Assembly: GCA_903859705.1 (NCBI GenBank)
Contig: CAIONQ010000003.1
Coordinates: forward strand, 1-59,977
Reading direction: 5' to 3'
Length of the DNA: 59,977 nucleotides
Origin: an uncultured Chthonomonas sp.
GTDB taxonomy: Bacteria; Armatimonadota; Chthonomonadetes; Chthonomonadales; Chthonomonadaceae
The position numbers and the translations under genes were made by a program. The number at the start of each line of letters is the position of its first letter. The first letter of the stretch is position 1. The notes under the pieces are model-generated. The model searched no databases, was not told the DNA's origin, and was given only the letters and a program-made list of their open reading frames with translations. Shown here piece by piece: positions 8,214-16,590 of the stretch.

Positions 8214-9599
8214 ATGAAGAATTCGAATGCATCCAACTATTCCTTTACAGTTAGTGTATGGCGATTGCTTGCCCTCCTCATACTGCTGTTAACGGGTATC
8301 TCCGCTCTAGTACCGGGGGCCAGCTATGCCTCTAAAGGCCTTGATGGTGAAGACAGTGAAGACGATGCAATTCAGTACAAAAAAAGCACCCCAACCGATG
8401 TGATTACACGGTTGCAGCAGGATCTGGATACTGGCAGGCTACACCTCACGCCCGCTGGCCGGCAGGGTGTACTACAGAGTCTACTGAAGCAGCTCAACAT
8501 TCCGATAGAGTCACAGATACTGGTATTTTCAAAAACAAGCTTTCAGCGTGAACTTATTTCGCCTTCCAATCCGAGGGCATTGTATTTTAACGATACCACC
8601 TGCATTGGGTGGGTACAGGGTAGCCCCGTTATAGAAGTATTGACTATGGACCCAAAACTGGGAGGCGTATTTTATACGCTGGATCAGGAGCATGCCGGTA
8701 AGCTAAAGTTTCGGCGAGGCACCGATGAGTGCCTGCAATGCCATGAAACTGCTATGAGCAACAAAGTGCCGGGCAACATTTTCCGATCGGTGTATCCCCA
8801 TGCTGACGGTCAGCCAGAGTTCAGTGCTGGATCGTTCCTTACGGATGACACCAGCCCAATCGAGGAGCGTTGGGGTGGCTGGTATGTTACGGGCACGCAT
8901 GGTGCCATGCGGCATATGGGCAACACCGTTGCAAAAGGCGTGCGAGAGAACATAACGTTGGATAAGAACACGGGAGCGAATATCACCGATCTCAACCGCT
9001 TCTTCCAAACCTCACACTACCTTGCTCCATCCAGCGATATTGTGGCTCTGTTGGTGGCCGAACATCAAACCCACATCCAGAACCTGATTGTAAAGGCTGG
9101 TTACCAGACTCGGATTGCCGAGCGCTATGATGAAGCACTAAACCGGGACCTTAATCGGCCGTCAGACTATCACTCCGACAGCATGAGAAGCCGGATTACA
9201 AGTGTTTGTGAACCGTTGGTACACGCCATGCTGTTTTGTGGCGAGCAGGCACTGGCCAACCCAATTAAAGGCAATGGGGGCTATGCAGCTAAATTTGAGA
9301 AACTCGGCCCGGCGGATACTGCTGGTAAATCGCTCCGACAATTGGATCTGCAGACGCATCTCTTTAAGTATCGATGCAGCTATCTCATCTATTCGGAGCT
9401 GTTTAAGGGTATGCCACAACGCGCAAAAGAGTTTGTTTACCGAAGGTTAAACGAAGTACTTACCGGAGCTGATACCAGCAAGGATTTTGAGCATCTCTCG
9501 ATGTCCGAGCGAAAGAGCATAGTTACAATTCTTGAAAGCACCTCACCAGAGTTTGTTGCATACGAGCGTGCGCACTCCACTCCGGTAAAACGACCGTAA
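8214..9599 (+). CDS. secreted single-heme c-type protein of unknown family
   Basis: 461 residues from the ATG at 8214; an in-frame GTG at 8175 would put 13 charged residues before the signal peptide. The signal peptide spans about residues 15-40 (LLALLILLLTGISALVPGASYA). One heme c attachment site, CLQCH, is at residues 173-177, preceded by an acidic RRGTDE segment and followed by SVYPHADGQPEFSAGSFLTDDTSP and EERWGGWYVTGTHGAMRHMGN. I recall similar sequences as unnamed proteins in Planctomycetes and Acidobacteria. It is probably a periplasmic redox protein. It is divergent from the Rrf2 regulator. Confidence 0.75.
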   Translation: MKNSNASNYSFTVSVWRLLALLILLLTGISALVPGASYASKGLDGEDSEDDAIQYKKSTPTDVITRLQQDLDTGRLHLTPAGRQGVLQSLLKQLNIPIESQILVFSKTSFQRELISPSNPRALYFNDTTCIGWVQGSPVIEVLTMDPKLGGVFYTLDQEHAGKLKFRRGTDECLQCHETAMSNKVPGNIFRSVYPHADGQPEFSAGSFLTDDTSPIEERWGGWYVTGTHGAMRHMGNTVAKGVRENITLDKNTGANITDLNRFFQTSHYLAPSSDIVALLVAEHQTHIQNLIVKAGYQTRIAERYDEALNRDLNRPSDYHSDSMRSRITSVCEPLVHAMLFCGEQALANPIKGNGGYAAKFEKLGPADTAGKSLRQLDLQTHLFKYRCSYLIYSELFKGMPQRAKEFVYRRLNEVLTGADTSKDFEHLSMSERKSIVTILESTSPEFVAYERAHSTPVKRP

Positions 9600-9750
9600 A
9601 CCGCCCAAGCGCTGACATTTACAGTTACCCTGGTGTGGAAGGAAATGCCGGCCCTCGCATGGAAGTCACCCGCATCTGAATCGGGTGGAACACCCCCATT
9701 AATCTGGCATATCACCGATTTGCACGGCGGGGTGCAGCAGGAGGGTTTGT

Positions 9751-10578
9751 ATGCTTACCGAAGCGCAGGTGGCCGAGTTTCATGAGCGTGGTTATCTGGA
9801 AGTAGGGCGTGTGATGTCGGACGAGCATGCAGATATCATGCGCGAACGGCTGTTTGAGGTTATGGAAGATCGCTCCCAGCGCAAGGCGGAAGCCAACCGA
9901 AATATGCTGGGTGACCCGAACCGAGTTGTGATCCAGATTGTAAACATCTGGGAAGCAGACGATCTATTCCGGGAGCACCTCTATAACTCCGTTATGTGCG
10001 GGATTGTTTCTCAGGTAACAGATTGCGATACTCTTCGTGTGTGGCACGACCAGGTGCAATATAAGCCGCCAAAGGTTGGTGGGCCCACTGACTGGCACCA
10101 GGACCATCCGTATTGGCCGATTATCCAGCCAGCTGATCTGGTAAGTGTATGGGTGGCTCTCGATGATGTGGATGTTGAGAATGGCTGCATGTGGATGGTG
10201 CCGGGATCTCACAAATGGGGGGCACACAAAGGCGGAACAATAGGTACAAATTCTGCAGATTTTTCACCAATGCCAGATCTATCGCAACTGCCTGCCGGAG
10301 TTGATGTAACTCCTGTGCCGATGCCAGTAAAGAAGGGGCATGCGGGCATTCATCACTGCCTTACATGGCACGGCTCGCCTCCGAATCGATCAGACCGGGG
10401 TAGACCAGGAATAGCTGTTCACTACATGCCCGGGTACACAAGGTACGAAAAAGATCCGGCAAAAACGCATCTGGTGGAGCACAACGTAGAAGTGGAACCT
10501 GGCCAGGTGCTTAAAGGTAAGCACTTCCCGACAGTGATGGAGAATGGCGTAGTGCTATCTGCGGACAACGTAAAGTAG
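9751..10578 (+). CDS. phytanoyl-CoA dioxygenase (PhyH) family protein
   Basis: 275 residues. It is an Fe(II)/2-oxoglutarate oxygenase fold: the iron-binding HxD is His116-Gln-Asp118 in TDWHQDHPYWP and the distal His is about 207 in LTWHGSPPNRS, with Arg residues nearby for 2-oxoglutarate. CMWMVPGSHKWG is typical of the family. It is cytoplasmic, with no signal peptide. The start has a GGAGGG ribosome site 5 nt upstream. The substrate cannot be inferred; such genes are numerous in Planctomycetes and Armatimonadota. It stands alone and ends at the terminator hairpin before the convergent proA. Confidence 0.88.
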   Translation: MLTEAQVAEFHERGYLEVGRVMSDEHADIMRERLFEVMEDRSQRKAEANRNMLGDPNRVVIQIVNIWEADDLFREHLYNSVMCGIVSQVTDCDTLRVWHDQVQYKPPKVGGPTDWHQDHPYWPIIQPADLVSVWVALDDVDVENGCMWMVPGSHKWGAHKGGTIGTNSADFSPMPDLSQLPAGVDVTPVPMPVKKGHAGIHHCLTWHGSPPNRSDRGRPGIAVHYMPGYTRYEKDPAKTHLVEHNVEVEPGQVLKGKHFPTVMENGVVLSADNVK

Positions 10579-10603
10579 CACCCCGGTATAAGTAAACGCA
10601 AAG

Positions 10604-10642
10604 CAGCCTGCTATGTTCTGGTTAACAGTGCCTGGCAGGCTG
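10604..10642. terminator. hairpin between convergent PhyH gene and proA
   Basis: CAGCCTGC (10604-10611) pairs with GCAGGCTG (10635-10642) across a 23-nt loop. TTTGTCTT follows on the plus strand. It lies in the 85-nt convergent gap and may act for the plus-strand gene. The loop is long, so strength is uncertain. Confidence 0.45.
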
Positions 10643-10663
10643 TTTGTCTTAAAGTTGGACCAG

Positions 10664-11965
10664 TTAGGCTCGGATTTGGCCAGTTCCGTAAATTACATAT
10701 TTATAAGTGGTTAGCTCTTGAAGCCCAATGGGCCCTCGGGCATGAAGCTTTTGAGTAGAAATTCCAACCTCTGCACCCAGGCCAAATTCAAAACCATCAG
10801 TAAACCTTGTAGATGCATTCACATAAACACAGGCGGCATCCACTCTGTTTGTAAATAGCTCTGCATTGCGTGATTCGTTGGTAACAATGGCTTCGGAATG
10901 ACCAGTGCCGTGTAGCCCAATATGCTCAATGGCATCCTCTACGGAATCGACTACTTTCACCGCCAGAATCAGGGCCAGGTATTCCGTGTCCCAATCTGCT
11001 AGCTCTGCTGCAACTATGTCTGGATACAATGTGCATGAGCGTTCGCACCCTCGAACCTCAACTCCGGCGGCGTGCAGGCGCGGGATCAGTTGCCCTAATA
11101 CGTCGCGTGCAACGTCGGCGTGAATCAGCAGAGTCTCCATAGCATTGCAAACCGATGGACGAGACACCTTTGCATTGAACGCAATGTCTACTGCCATTTG
11201 TATATCGGCTGTGGCGTCTATAAATGTATGGCAATTGCCACCCAAAGAAGTTAGTACTGGCACACGTGCATTATCGAGAACAGTCTTCTTTAATCCGTTC
11301 CCGCCCCTGGGTATCAACAGGTCTACAAGGCCCTCTGCCTGCATCAGAGCGAGGGAGGATGCGCGATCAGTATCCTGAATCAGCTGTATTGTGCCCTCAG
11401 GTAGGCCGCAGTTAAGCACGGCACGAATCATGATATCTGCAAGGCATCTGTTGGATTGTATGGCTTCGGATCCGCCACGTAAAATCACGGCGTTTCCGGA
11501 TTTTAGGCAGAGGGAGGCAGAGTCTGCGGTTACGTTCGGGCGGGACTCGTAAATAATCCCGATTACCCCCAGTGGCACGCGCACCTTGCTAATTTTCAAG
11601 CCGTTGGGCCGCACGTTCTCCCCGAGTTGTGTCCCGATGGGATCCTGCAACAGGGCAACTTGCAGAACGCCGGCTGCCATGGCCGCGATTCTGTCATCGG
11701 TTAAAGTGAGCCTGTCGATCAGAGCTGGTGCCATAGCTGCAGCCTTTGCTGCCCGTATGTCTTCCGCATTGGCAGCCTTTATTGCTTCGCCGTTGGCCTG
11801 TAGACTCAGGGATATTTCTTCCAGAGCTCTATTGCGTTGCGCAGTTGAGGTTGTCGCAAGAATTCTTGACGCTACTCTCGCAATGTGGGCCATTCCCAGC
11901 ACGCGTGCAGCTCTGTTCTCAACCGGGATGGGAACCGTATCAACTTCTGAAGTACTCAATTTCAT
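10664..11965 (-). CDS. proA: glutamate-5-semialdehyde dehydrogenase (gamma-glutamyl phosphate reductase)
   Basis: 433 residues from the ATG at 11965, close to the usual length of about 415-430. The frame is open 52 codons further upstream, but that part lacks similarity and runs across the promoter. It reduces L-glutamyl 5-phosphate to glutamate 5-semialdehyde with NADPH, the second step of proline synthesis, in the cytoplasm. Visible family features: SRPNVTADSASLCLKSGNAVILRGG for cofactor binding, the catalytic Cys near residue 273 in RPSVCNAMETLL, and FGLGAEVGISTQKLHARGP at the C-terminus. No proB lies beside it in this window. It is divergently arranged with the 5'-nucleotidase gene. Confidence 0.95.
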   Translation of the reverse strand: MKLSTSEVDTVPIPVENRAARVLGMAHIARVASRILATTSTAQRNRALEEISLSLQANGEAIKAANAEDIRAAKAAAMAPALIDRLTLTDDRIAAMAAGVLQVALLQDPIGTQLGENVRPNGLKISKVRVPLGVIGIIYESRPNVTADSASLCLKSGNAVILRGGSEAIQSNRCLADIMIRAVLNCGLPEGTIQLIQDTDRASSLALMQAEGLVDLLIPRGGNGLKKTVLDNARVPVLTSLGGNCHTFIDATADIQMAVDIAFNAKVSRPSVCNAMETLLIHADVARDVLGQLIPRLHAAGVEVRGCERSCTLYPDIVAAELADWDTEYLALILAVKVVDSVEDAIEHIGLHGTGHSEAIVTNESRNAELFTNRVDAACVYVNASTRFTDGFEFGLGAEVGISTQKLHARGPIGLQELTTYKYVIYGTGQIRA

Positions 11966-11999
11966 GCCCTGTTGTAGTGGTTTAATGAGATGGTGGCTG

Positions 12000-12005
12000 A
12001 TTATA
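12000..12005 (-). promoter_or_regulatory. extended -10 element for proA
   Basis: On the minus strand TGATATAAT: TATAAT with the TG dinucleotide of an extended -10. No good -35 hexamer is visible at 16-18 nt. The predicted leader to the proA ATG is about 28 nt. Confidence 0.5.
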
Positions 12006-12135
12006 TCACAGCAGGTTTGATCGCGCTCCGATGTCCACCACAGGCTGGCGTTAAGGTAGAATTGAAAATCTACTGCCACTTGCCGTTTACTTTGTGATGT
12101 GTGCTTTGCCACTGGCTGCACACCGGGGATTGAAC

Positions 12136-13662
12136 ATGCGTTGTTTCTTCCAGAACCTTACCTCTGTATTGGCTGTGTTTACCGTTCTTGTCGGTGGCCA
12201 GGCAGTAACTACTGCCCAGTCTACAGACTTTCAGCTGACACTGCTGCATACCAACGATACGCACGGTCACCTACTTCCCTATAGCTATCCCGAGCATTTT
12301 AGCCCGGGAGCACCAGAAGGAATGCTAGTATCGCGGAGGGATATAGGTGGCGCAGCGCGTCGCTCAACACTTGTAAAGAAAGTTAGGGCCGAAAAAGGGC
12401 ACGATACACTGTTGATCGATTCCGGGGATATATGCGACGGAACGCCATTTTCCACGGAGTACCATGGAAGCGCCGACGTGGCTGTTATGAACACCATAGG
12501 CTACGATATCGCCTGCCCCGGCAACCACGAATACAACAATACCCTTGCACAGGTTAAGACAATGGCGGCGGCGGCCAGATTCCAGTTGATCTCGGCAAAT
12601 TCGACTGTTAGGGCCGATGGCAAGCTCCTTTACACACCGTACATTATCCGCAATATCCAGGGAACCAGGGTTGCCTTCTTTGGCCTTATGACCTACGATG
12701 CAAGAACTTACCCGGCAGCCAAAACAGAAGTGCAGATGGAAGAGCCAATTGCAGTTGCGAAACAGCTCGTTCCCGAACTGCGCAAACAGGCAGATTTTGT
12801 GGTTGCGGTTACACACATTGGAGTAGATGAAGATGTCAAGCTCGCCGCTGAGGTGCCTGGAATAGATGTGATAGTTGGTGGGCACACACACACTCTGCTG
12901 CCGCACCCGTTATTTGTTCCGCGCCCATTGGATACTTCTGATCACTCAGTACATGGAACCGTAATTGTGCAAGACTTTCAATGGGCAGGCACTCTTGGCA
13001 GACTTGATCTGAAGATTCATCATGAGAAAGGCCATGCAGCTACAGTTGCCACCTACAGCGGCAAGTTGCTGCCAATAACAGCTGCAGTGCCTGAAGATAA
13101 GCAGGTTGCGGACGTCATAAAGAAATACTGGGACCCTATCTCTGCAAAATATGCACGCAAAATTGGGGAAACAGCCGATGACATCACAACCATAGGAGAT
13201 GATCTCTGCGAATACAACATCGTTGCCGATGCTGTGAAAGAGAAGACCGGTGCCGACTTTGTAATGGAAAACCTTGGTGGCGTGCGAGCACCCTACGTGC
13301 GAGGCAGCATAACGTACGGGGATGCCATTACTGCCGATCCATTCGGAAACAAAATCGTTACATTCAAGGCTTCTGGAGTCCAGATAAAGAAGATGCTGCT
13401 GGTGTTTCAACCAGCCGTAGCGGGGTTGGCATACACTATAGATCACGGCAAGCTGACGCGTGCCGAAATTGCAGGCCAGCCAATTGAAGATTCCAGGACC
13501 TACTCGGGTGCTACTAACACTTATCTGGCACAAACGCTTCTGAAAGACATCCCACTCAAAGTCACTACGGAAAATGCCCGTCTGGACGCTTCCATCCAAT
13601 ACATCACAAGGCATAGCCCCGTGCATGCTGCATACGATGGCAGACGCAAAATATCCGAGTAG
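12136..13662 (+). CDS. secreted 5'-nucleotidase / bifunctional UDP-sugar hydrolase family metallophosphoesterase
   Basis: 508 residues from the ATG at 12136 (GGGGAT upstream; it begins a clean signal peptide ending VTTAQS). The metallophosphoesterase motifs appear in order: LLHTNDTHGHLLP, IDSGDICDGT, PGNHEYNN, AVTHIGVDED and VGGHTHTLL, which hold the dinuclear metal ligands. The C-terminal 5'-nucleotidase domain starts around residue 330 and contains NLGGVRAPYVRGSITYGDA and DPFGNKIVTF. Likely periplasmic release of phosphate and nucleosides from nucleotides. Organisation is UshA-like. It reads divergently from proA and is probably a single-gene unit. Confidence 0.9.
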   Translation: MRCFFQNLTSVLAVFTVLVGGQAVTTAQSTDFQLTLLHTNDTHGHLLPYSYPEHFSPGAPEGMLVSRRDIGGAARRSTLVKKVRAEKGHDTLLIDSGDICDGTPFSTEYHGSADVAVMNTIGYDIACPGNHEYNNTLAQVKTMAAAARFQLISANSTVRADGKLLYTPYIIRNIQGTRVAFFGLMTYDARTYPAAKTEVQMEEPIAVAKQLVPELRKQADFVVAVTHIGVDEDVKLAAEVPGIDVIVGGHTHTLLPHPLFVPRPLDTSDHSVHGTVIVQDFQWAGTLGRLDLKIHHEKGHAATVATYSGKLLPITAAVPEDKQVADVIKKYWDPISAKYARKIGETADDITTIGDDLCEYNIVADAVKEKTGADFVMENLGGVRAPYVRGSITYGDAITADPFGNKIVTFKASGVQIKKMLLVFQPAVAGLAYTIDHGKLTRAEIAGQPIEDSRTYSGATNTYLAQTLLKDIPLKVTTENARLDASIQYITRHSPVHAAYDGRRKISE

Positions 13663-13854
13663 TAAGTTACGCAGACAGAGCTATAATAGTAGATACTACT
13701 AACGCGTATTAGTGATATTTCATTAATGTGACGTTGTACTTACGTTCTCGACCAAAAAAAGGCGGAACTGACCGGTGGCTGTATTTTTTCGCTGACCATG
13801 TGTATCTTAATGATTACCTTACCTTCGGATAACCTCGCAATTTTGGATGTCCCT

Positions 13855-13897
13855 GGCAAGTGTCAGTGATTGCCTGGTACCTGAACGCATTTTCAGG
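13855..13897 (+). other. two small inverted repeats in the leader of the pilin-EXORDIUM gene
   Basis: GGCAA/TTGCC (13855-13859 with 13870-13874) and CCTGAA/TTCAGG (13880-13885 with 13892-13897) lie back to back, ending 32 nt before the start codon at 13929. They could be a structured leader. I could not match them to a known riboswitch. Confidence 0.25.
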
Positions 13898-13928
13898 CCA
13901 ATTATACGCGGTATAGGATGAAGAAAAT

Positions 13929-15098
13929 ATGGTGCGAAACTCGCTGAGTTTACGAAGGGCGCGAGCCTTTACGATGATTGAGCTGGCTGTAACGCTGGCT
14001 CTGATTGCGGCTCTGGCCGCTGTGCTTTTCCCTGTGATCGCCAGCGGCAAGTCTATGCGCGATCGCGGATGCCTTAGCAATCACCACCAGTTAGTGCGCG
14101 CGGTCTCAATGTATGTCGAGGATTTCGGCGATGGTGAGCTGACTAATAAGGTTCAGTTGGATCCGTACATCGGCGCGAACCTGGTAGATTGCCCCAACAA
14201 TTTTTCTCCCGCATTCAAGCACACCCAGAAGAAGGATGGATGCGGGGATGATGATGCCCGCCATGGCGACGAAGACCACGGCCGAGGCTGCGGTGGCGAT
14301 GGCGAGAATGGCGGTGGACATAACGGTGCAGGGCCGTCTGGTGGTGGTGCCGCATCTACTGCTAACATGACCAGCCATGGTGGCTCCGTTCTTACCAGCA
14401 CCGCTACCGCTGCTATATTTTGGGGTAAGAGCTGGGCAAGCACCTCGTACGTTGCAGACAAGGTTTCCGGCCTGGACCTGTGGTATGCAGGATTCGGTGG
14501 CAGCCGTTATGCAGCGACATGTAACGAGTACAAGGGCTCTAACGGGCAGGTAACTTCTACGTCGACCTACCTCGGTCACTACATCGATACATCTGCTGCC
14601 GCAACGGGCCAGCCAAGCACTGCTGCCATTCAGGCCGAAGTATGTAAGATGATCCCGGCGGCCAAGCTGTATACCAACGGCTACTATGCAGTTTATACGG
14701 ATACTCCCCGTGGCACTGCAGGTTTCTGCGCATGGCACAGCTGGGGCACATGCTCGGGTATCCCGGTACAGTTCGCCTTCTTCTTCAGCCTTGATGGCGA
14801 TGCAGGATGTAATCCAAGCGATGCATCTGGCCTGCACTCACAGGGCCTTGCGGCACTTGCCAATGTAACTGCCCATGAGCTTTGCGAAGCACGCACAGAT
14901 GCTCGTGGTTCCGGTTGGTACGATTCTGCTGGTGCAGAGAACGGCGACAAGTGTGCATGGACCTATGGTTCTCCACTGGTATCATTCCCAAACGGTACCC
15001 AGTGGAAACTGCAGGGTGAGTGGTCTAACTCGGCATACTCTGCCGGCACAGGCTATAAGAACTCTGCTGGCCTCAAGGGTTGCCTTTCAGGGCTATAA
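13929..15098 (+). CDS. fusion of prepilin-type N-terminus and EXORDIUM/PHI-1-like domain
   Basis: 389 residues. Residues 1-35 are a class III prepilin signal: a basic leader, then AFTMIELAVTLALIAALAAVLFP, with Ala instead of the usual Gly before the cleavage Phe. Residues 36-100 resemble a short pseudopilin (CLSNHHQLVRAVSMYVEDFGDG). Residues 102-142 are a Gly/Asp/His-rich linker. Residues 147-389 match, from memory, bacterial EXORDIUM-like proteins: MTSHGGSV, IFWGKSW, DLWYAGFGGSRY, HELCEARTD (316-324), GAENGDKCAWTYGSP, TQWKLQGEWSN. HExxE might bind metal, but activity is unproven. A cell-surface domain appears to be delivered on a pilin-like anchor. AGGA lies about 10 nt before the ATG; a strong terminator follows at 15134. 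Confidence 0.8.
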   Translation: MVRNSLSLRRARAFTMIELAVTLALIAALAAVLFPVIASGKSMRDRGCLSNHHQLVRAVSMYVEDFGDGELTNKVQLDPYIGANLVDCPNNFSPAFKHTQKKDGCGDDDARHGDEDHGRGCGGDGENGGGHNGAGPSGGGAASTANMTSHGGSVLTSTATAAIFWGKSWASTSYVADKVSGLDLWYAGFGGSRYAATCNEYKGSNGQVTSTSTYLGHYIDTSAAATGQPSTAAIQAEVCKMIPAAKLYTNGYYAVYTDTPRGTAGFCAWHSWGTCSGIPVQFAFFFSLDGDAGCNPSDASGLHSQGLAALANVTAHELCEARTDARGSGWYDSAGAENGDKCAWTYGSPLVSFPNGTQWKLQGEWSNSAYSAGTGYKNSAGLKGCLSGL

Positions 15099-15133
15099 AT
15101 TCAGATACTCGCAAGAGTATGGACTGATATAAA

Positions 15134-15169
15134 AAGGGGACCATCTGACAATTGTCAGATGGTCCCCTT
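15134..15169. terminator. bidirectional intrinsic terminator
   Basis: An unbroken palindrome of 36 nt centred between 15151 and 15152 (arms AAGGGGACCATCTGACAA and complement). It is flanked by A-rich sequence on the left and TTCTTAATTT on the right, midway between the convergent fusion gene and the VWA gene, so it can serve both. Confidence 0.85.
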
Positions 15170-15192
15170 CTTAATTTGCATCCTTGTTGGCC

Positions 15193-16590
15193 CTATATTC
15201 GGTACCTATTTTGAACAGTGGCGGTGTCCAGCTCTTCAACCATTTCCGGCTTTGGATGCCTGTCCAGCAGTGGCGAGTCAATGTCAATACCAAAATCAAG
15301 TGCGGTAAAGCTTGCAGATAGCTTCTCAAGCTCAGGGTTGGGTTCTGGCACTACCATTACCGTATGAACTTTTACACGTGCTTTCATCAGGGTGAGGCGT
15401 GTACTTTCAAGCATCTCTGCTCGCCCATCGGTTACCAGCAAAATTTCCGCGTCTGGCCCTCCATCGGAGCGCAATGCCTCGATATCTTGAGTGGCAATAG
15501 TCAGGGCATCGTTAACGTCTGTTGCGCTGCCGTTGAAGTTTGTCTTCATGATGGTGCTCAGCAACTCATCTTTTTGTTGAATGGTGGTTGCAATCAATGG
15601 GTGATCCAACCGCTCTGGCCACATCTGTTCCTTTTGTGCGTATCGTCGGAACAGGTAGCGCGTTCCTGTTTGCCCCATATTGCATCGCATTGCAGCGGTA
15701 ATTACCGCCATTGCTACCACAGCTCCTGATCCCCGCATAGATGCGCTGAAATCCAATAAGATGTAGAGTAACTGCCCACCTTTACCAGAACCGCTCTCAC
15801 TCTCAATTGGGATAGGAACTTGCTGGCGGCGCACCGTTTCAACTCTGCGGATCTCTTTTCTGAAATCCAGCCTTAGTTTATGCGGGTTGCGTATGGGAAC
15901 CATGATCTCGCCGCGCGTCCACTTCTCTACAATAACCCGTGGCGGAAGCACCTGATCCAGCAAGCGAGCCTTCCATACTTCCTCGAGGCCTTTTGCTGGC
16001 CGCATTGTGTGTGAGGCAAGCGGGCGATCCTTCCAGGAATCATCGGGAAAAAAAAGTTCTGCTTCTTCCCAGACATGCACTTCTTGTTCGCGATATAGCA
16101 CTTCCTGGCTGTGGCTTTCGGAGCCAGATTCGCCGCCATCGAGTACCCTATTTAGGTGCATCCACGGCGGATTTTCGCGTAGCAACCTATACATCAGGCG
16201 CTCAACCTGGGCTGGATCACCAAAAAAGTCGCTCTCTGGCAAGCGGAATTGGGATGCGAATTCTGCGAGATTTTTGAAATCTCCGAGATCCCCATGCCGG
16301 TTCATCATCTTTTCAATCTGGGCATCCGGCGGGGGAGTATCGCTTAGACCTTCGGCAGTGAGGAAAATGTGCCACGGGCGTGGTTTGCGGCGACGATGCT
16401 TACCGCTGCCCTTTAAAATAAGCGCGAGAGCGGCAATAACGGCGTCAAAGTACTCCTTCAGGTTTTGAAGGAAGCCCTTATTGTCTGCCTGCTGGAAAGC
16501 GATCGTGCCACCTGAATGCAGCGATTTTTCAGCCGAATTGGCCGTATCCTGAGGCAGGGCATCCTGTTTGTCTGCGCCCTGCGGATCCAT
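15193..16590 (-). CDS. von Willebrand factor A domain protein (MoxR partner)
   Basis: 465 residues. The N-terminal 270 residues are charged and not recognised. The VWA domain begins near 272 (QLLYILLDFSASMRGSG); the metal-adhesion motif DxSxS is Asp280-Ser282-Ser284, with NFNGSATDVNDAL supplying the Thr and LLVTDGRAE the later Asp. No signal peptide is present, so it acts in the cytoplasm. Its ATG overlaps the stop of the MoxR-type ATPase by one base (TAATG), implying translational coupling. MoxR-VWA pairs generally act as a chaperone or remodelling system for metal-enzyme maturation or stress; the client here is unknown, since no third partner gene is linked. Confidence 0.85.
   Translation of the reverse strand: MDPQGADKQDALPQDTANSAEKSLHSGGTIAFQQADNKGFLQNLKEYFDAVIAALALILKGSGKHRRRKPRPWHIFLTAEGLSDTPPPDAQIEKMMNRHGDLGDFKNLAEFASQFRLPESDFFGDPAQVERLMYRLLRENPPWMHLNRVLDGGESGSESHSQEVLYREQEVHVWEEAELFFPDDSWKDRPLASHTMRPAKGLEEVWKARLLDQVLPPRVIVEKWTRGEIMVPIRNPHKLRLDFRKEIRRVETVRRQQVPIPIESESGSGKGGQLLYILLDFSASMRGSGAVVAMAVITAAMRCNMGQTGTRYLFRRYAQKEQMWPERLDHPLIATTIQQKDELLSTIMKTNFNGSATDVNDALTIATQDIEALRSDGGPDAEILLVTDGRAEMLESTRLTLMKARVKVHTVMVVPEPNPELEKLSASFTALDFGIDIDSPLLDRHPKPEMVEELDTATVQNRYRI

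Noticed and set aside
12946-13626. 226-codon minus-strand frame
   Set aside because: Antisense of the 5'-nucleotidase C-terminal domain, no ribosome site.
13855-13897. Cyclic-di-GMP riboswitch upstream of the pilin-like gene
   Set aside because: The two small hairpins do not carry the conserved core of that riboswitch.
14106-14837. 243-codon minus-strand frame
   Set aside because: Antisense of the pilin-EXORDIUM gene, whose motifs are clear; the minus-strand product is Cys- and Ala-rich without family features.
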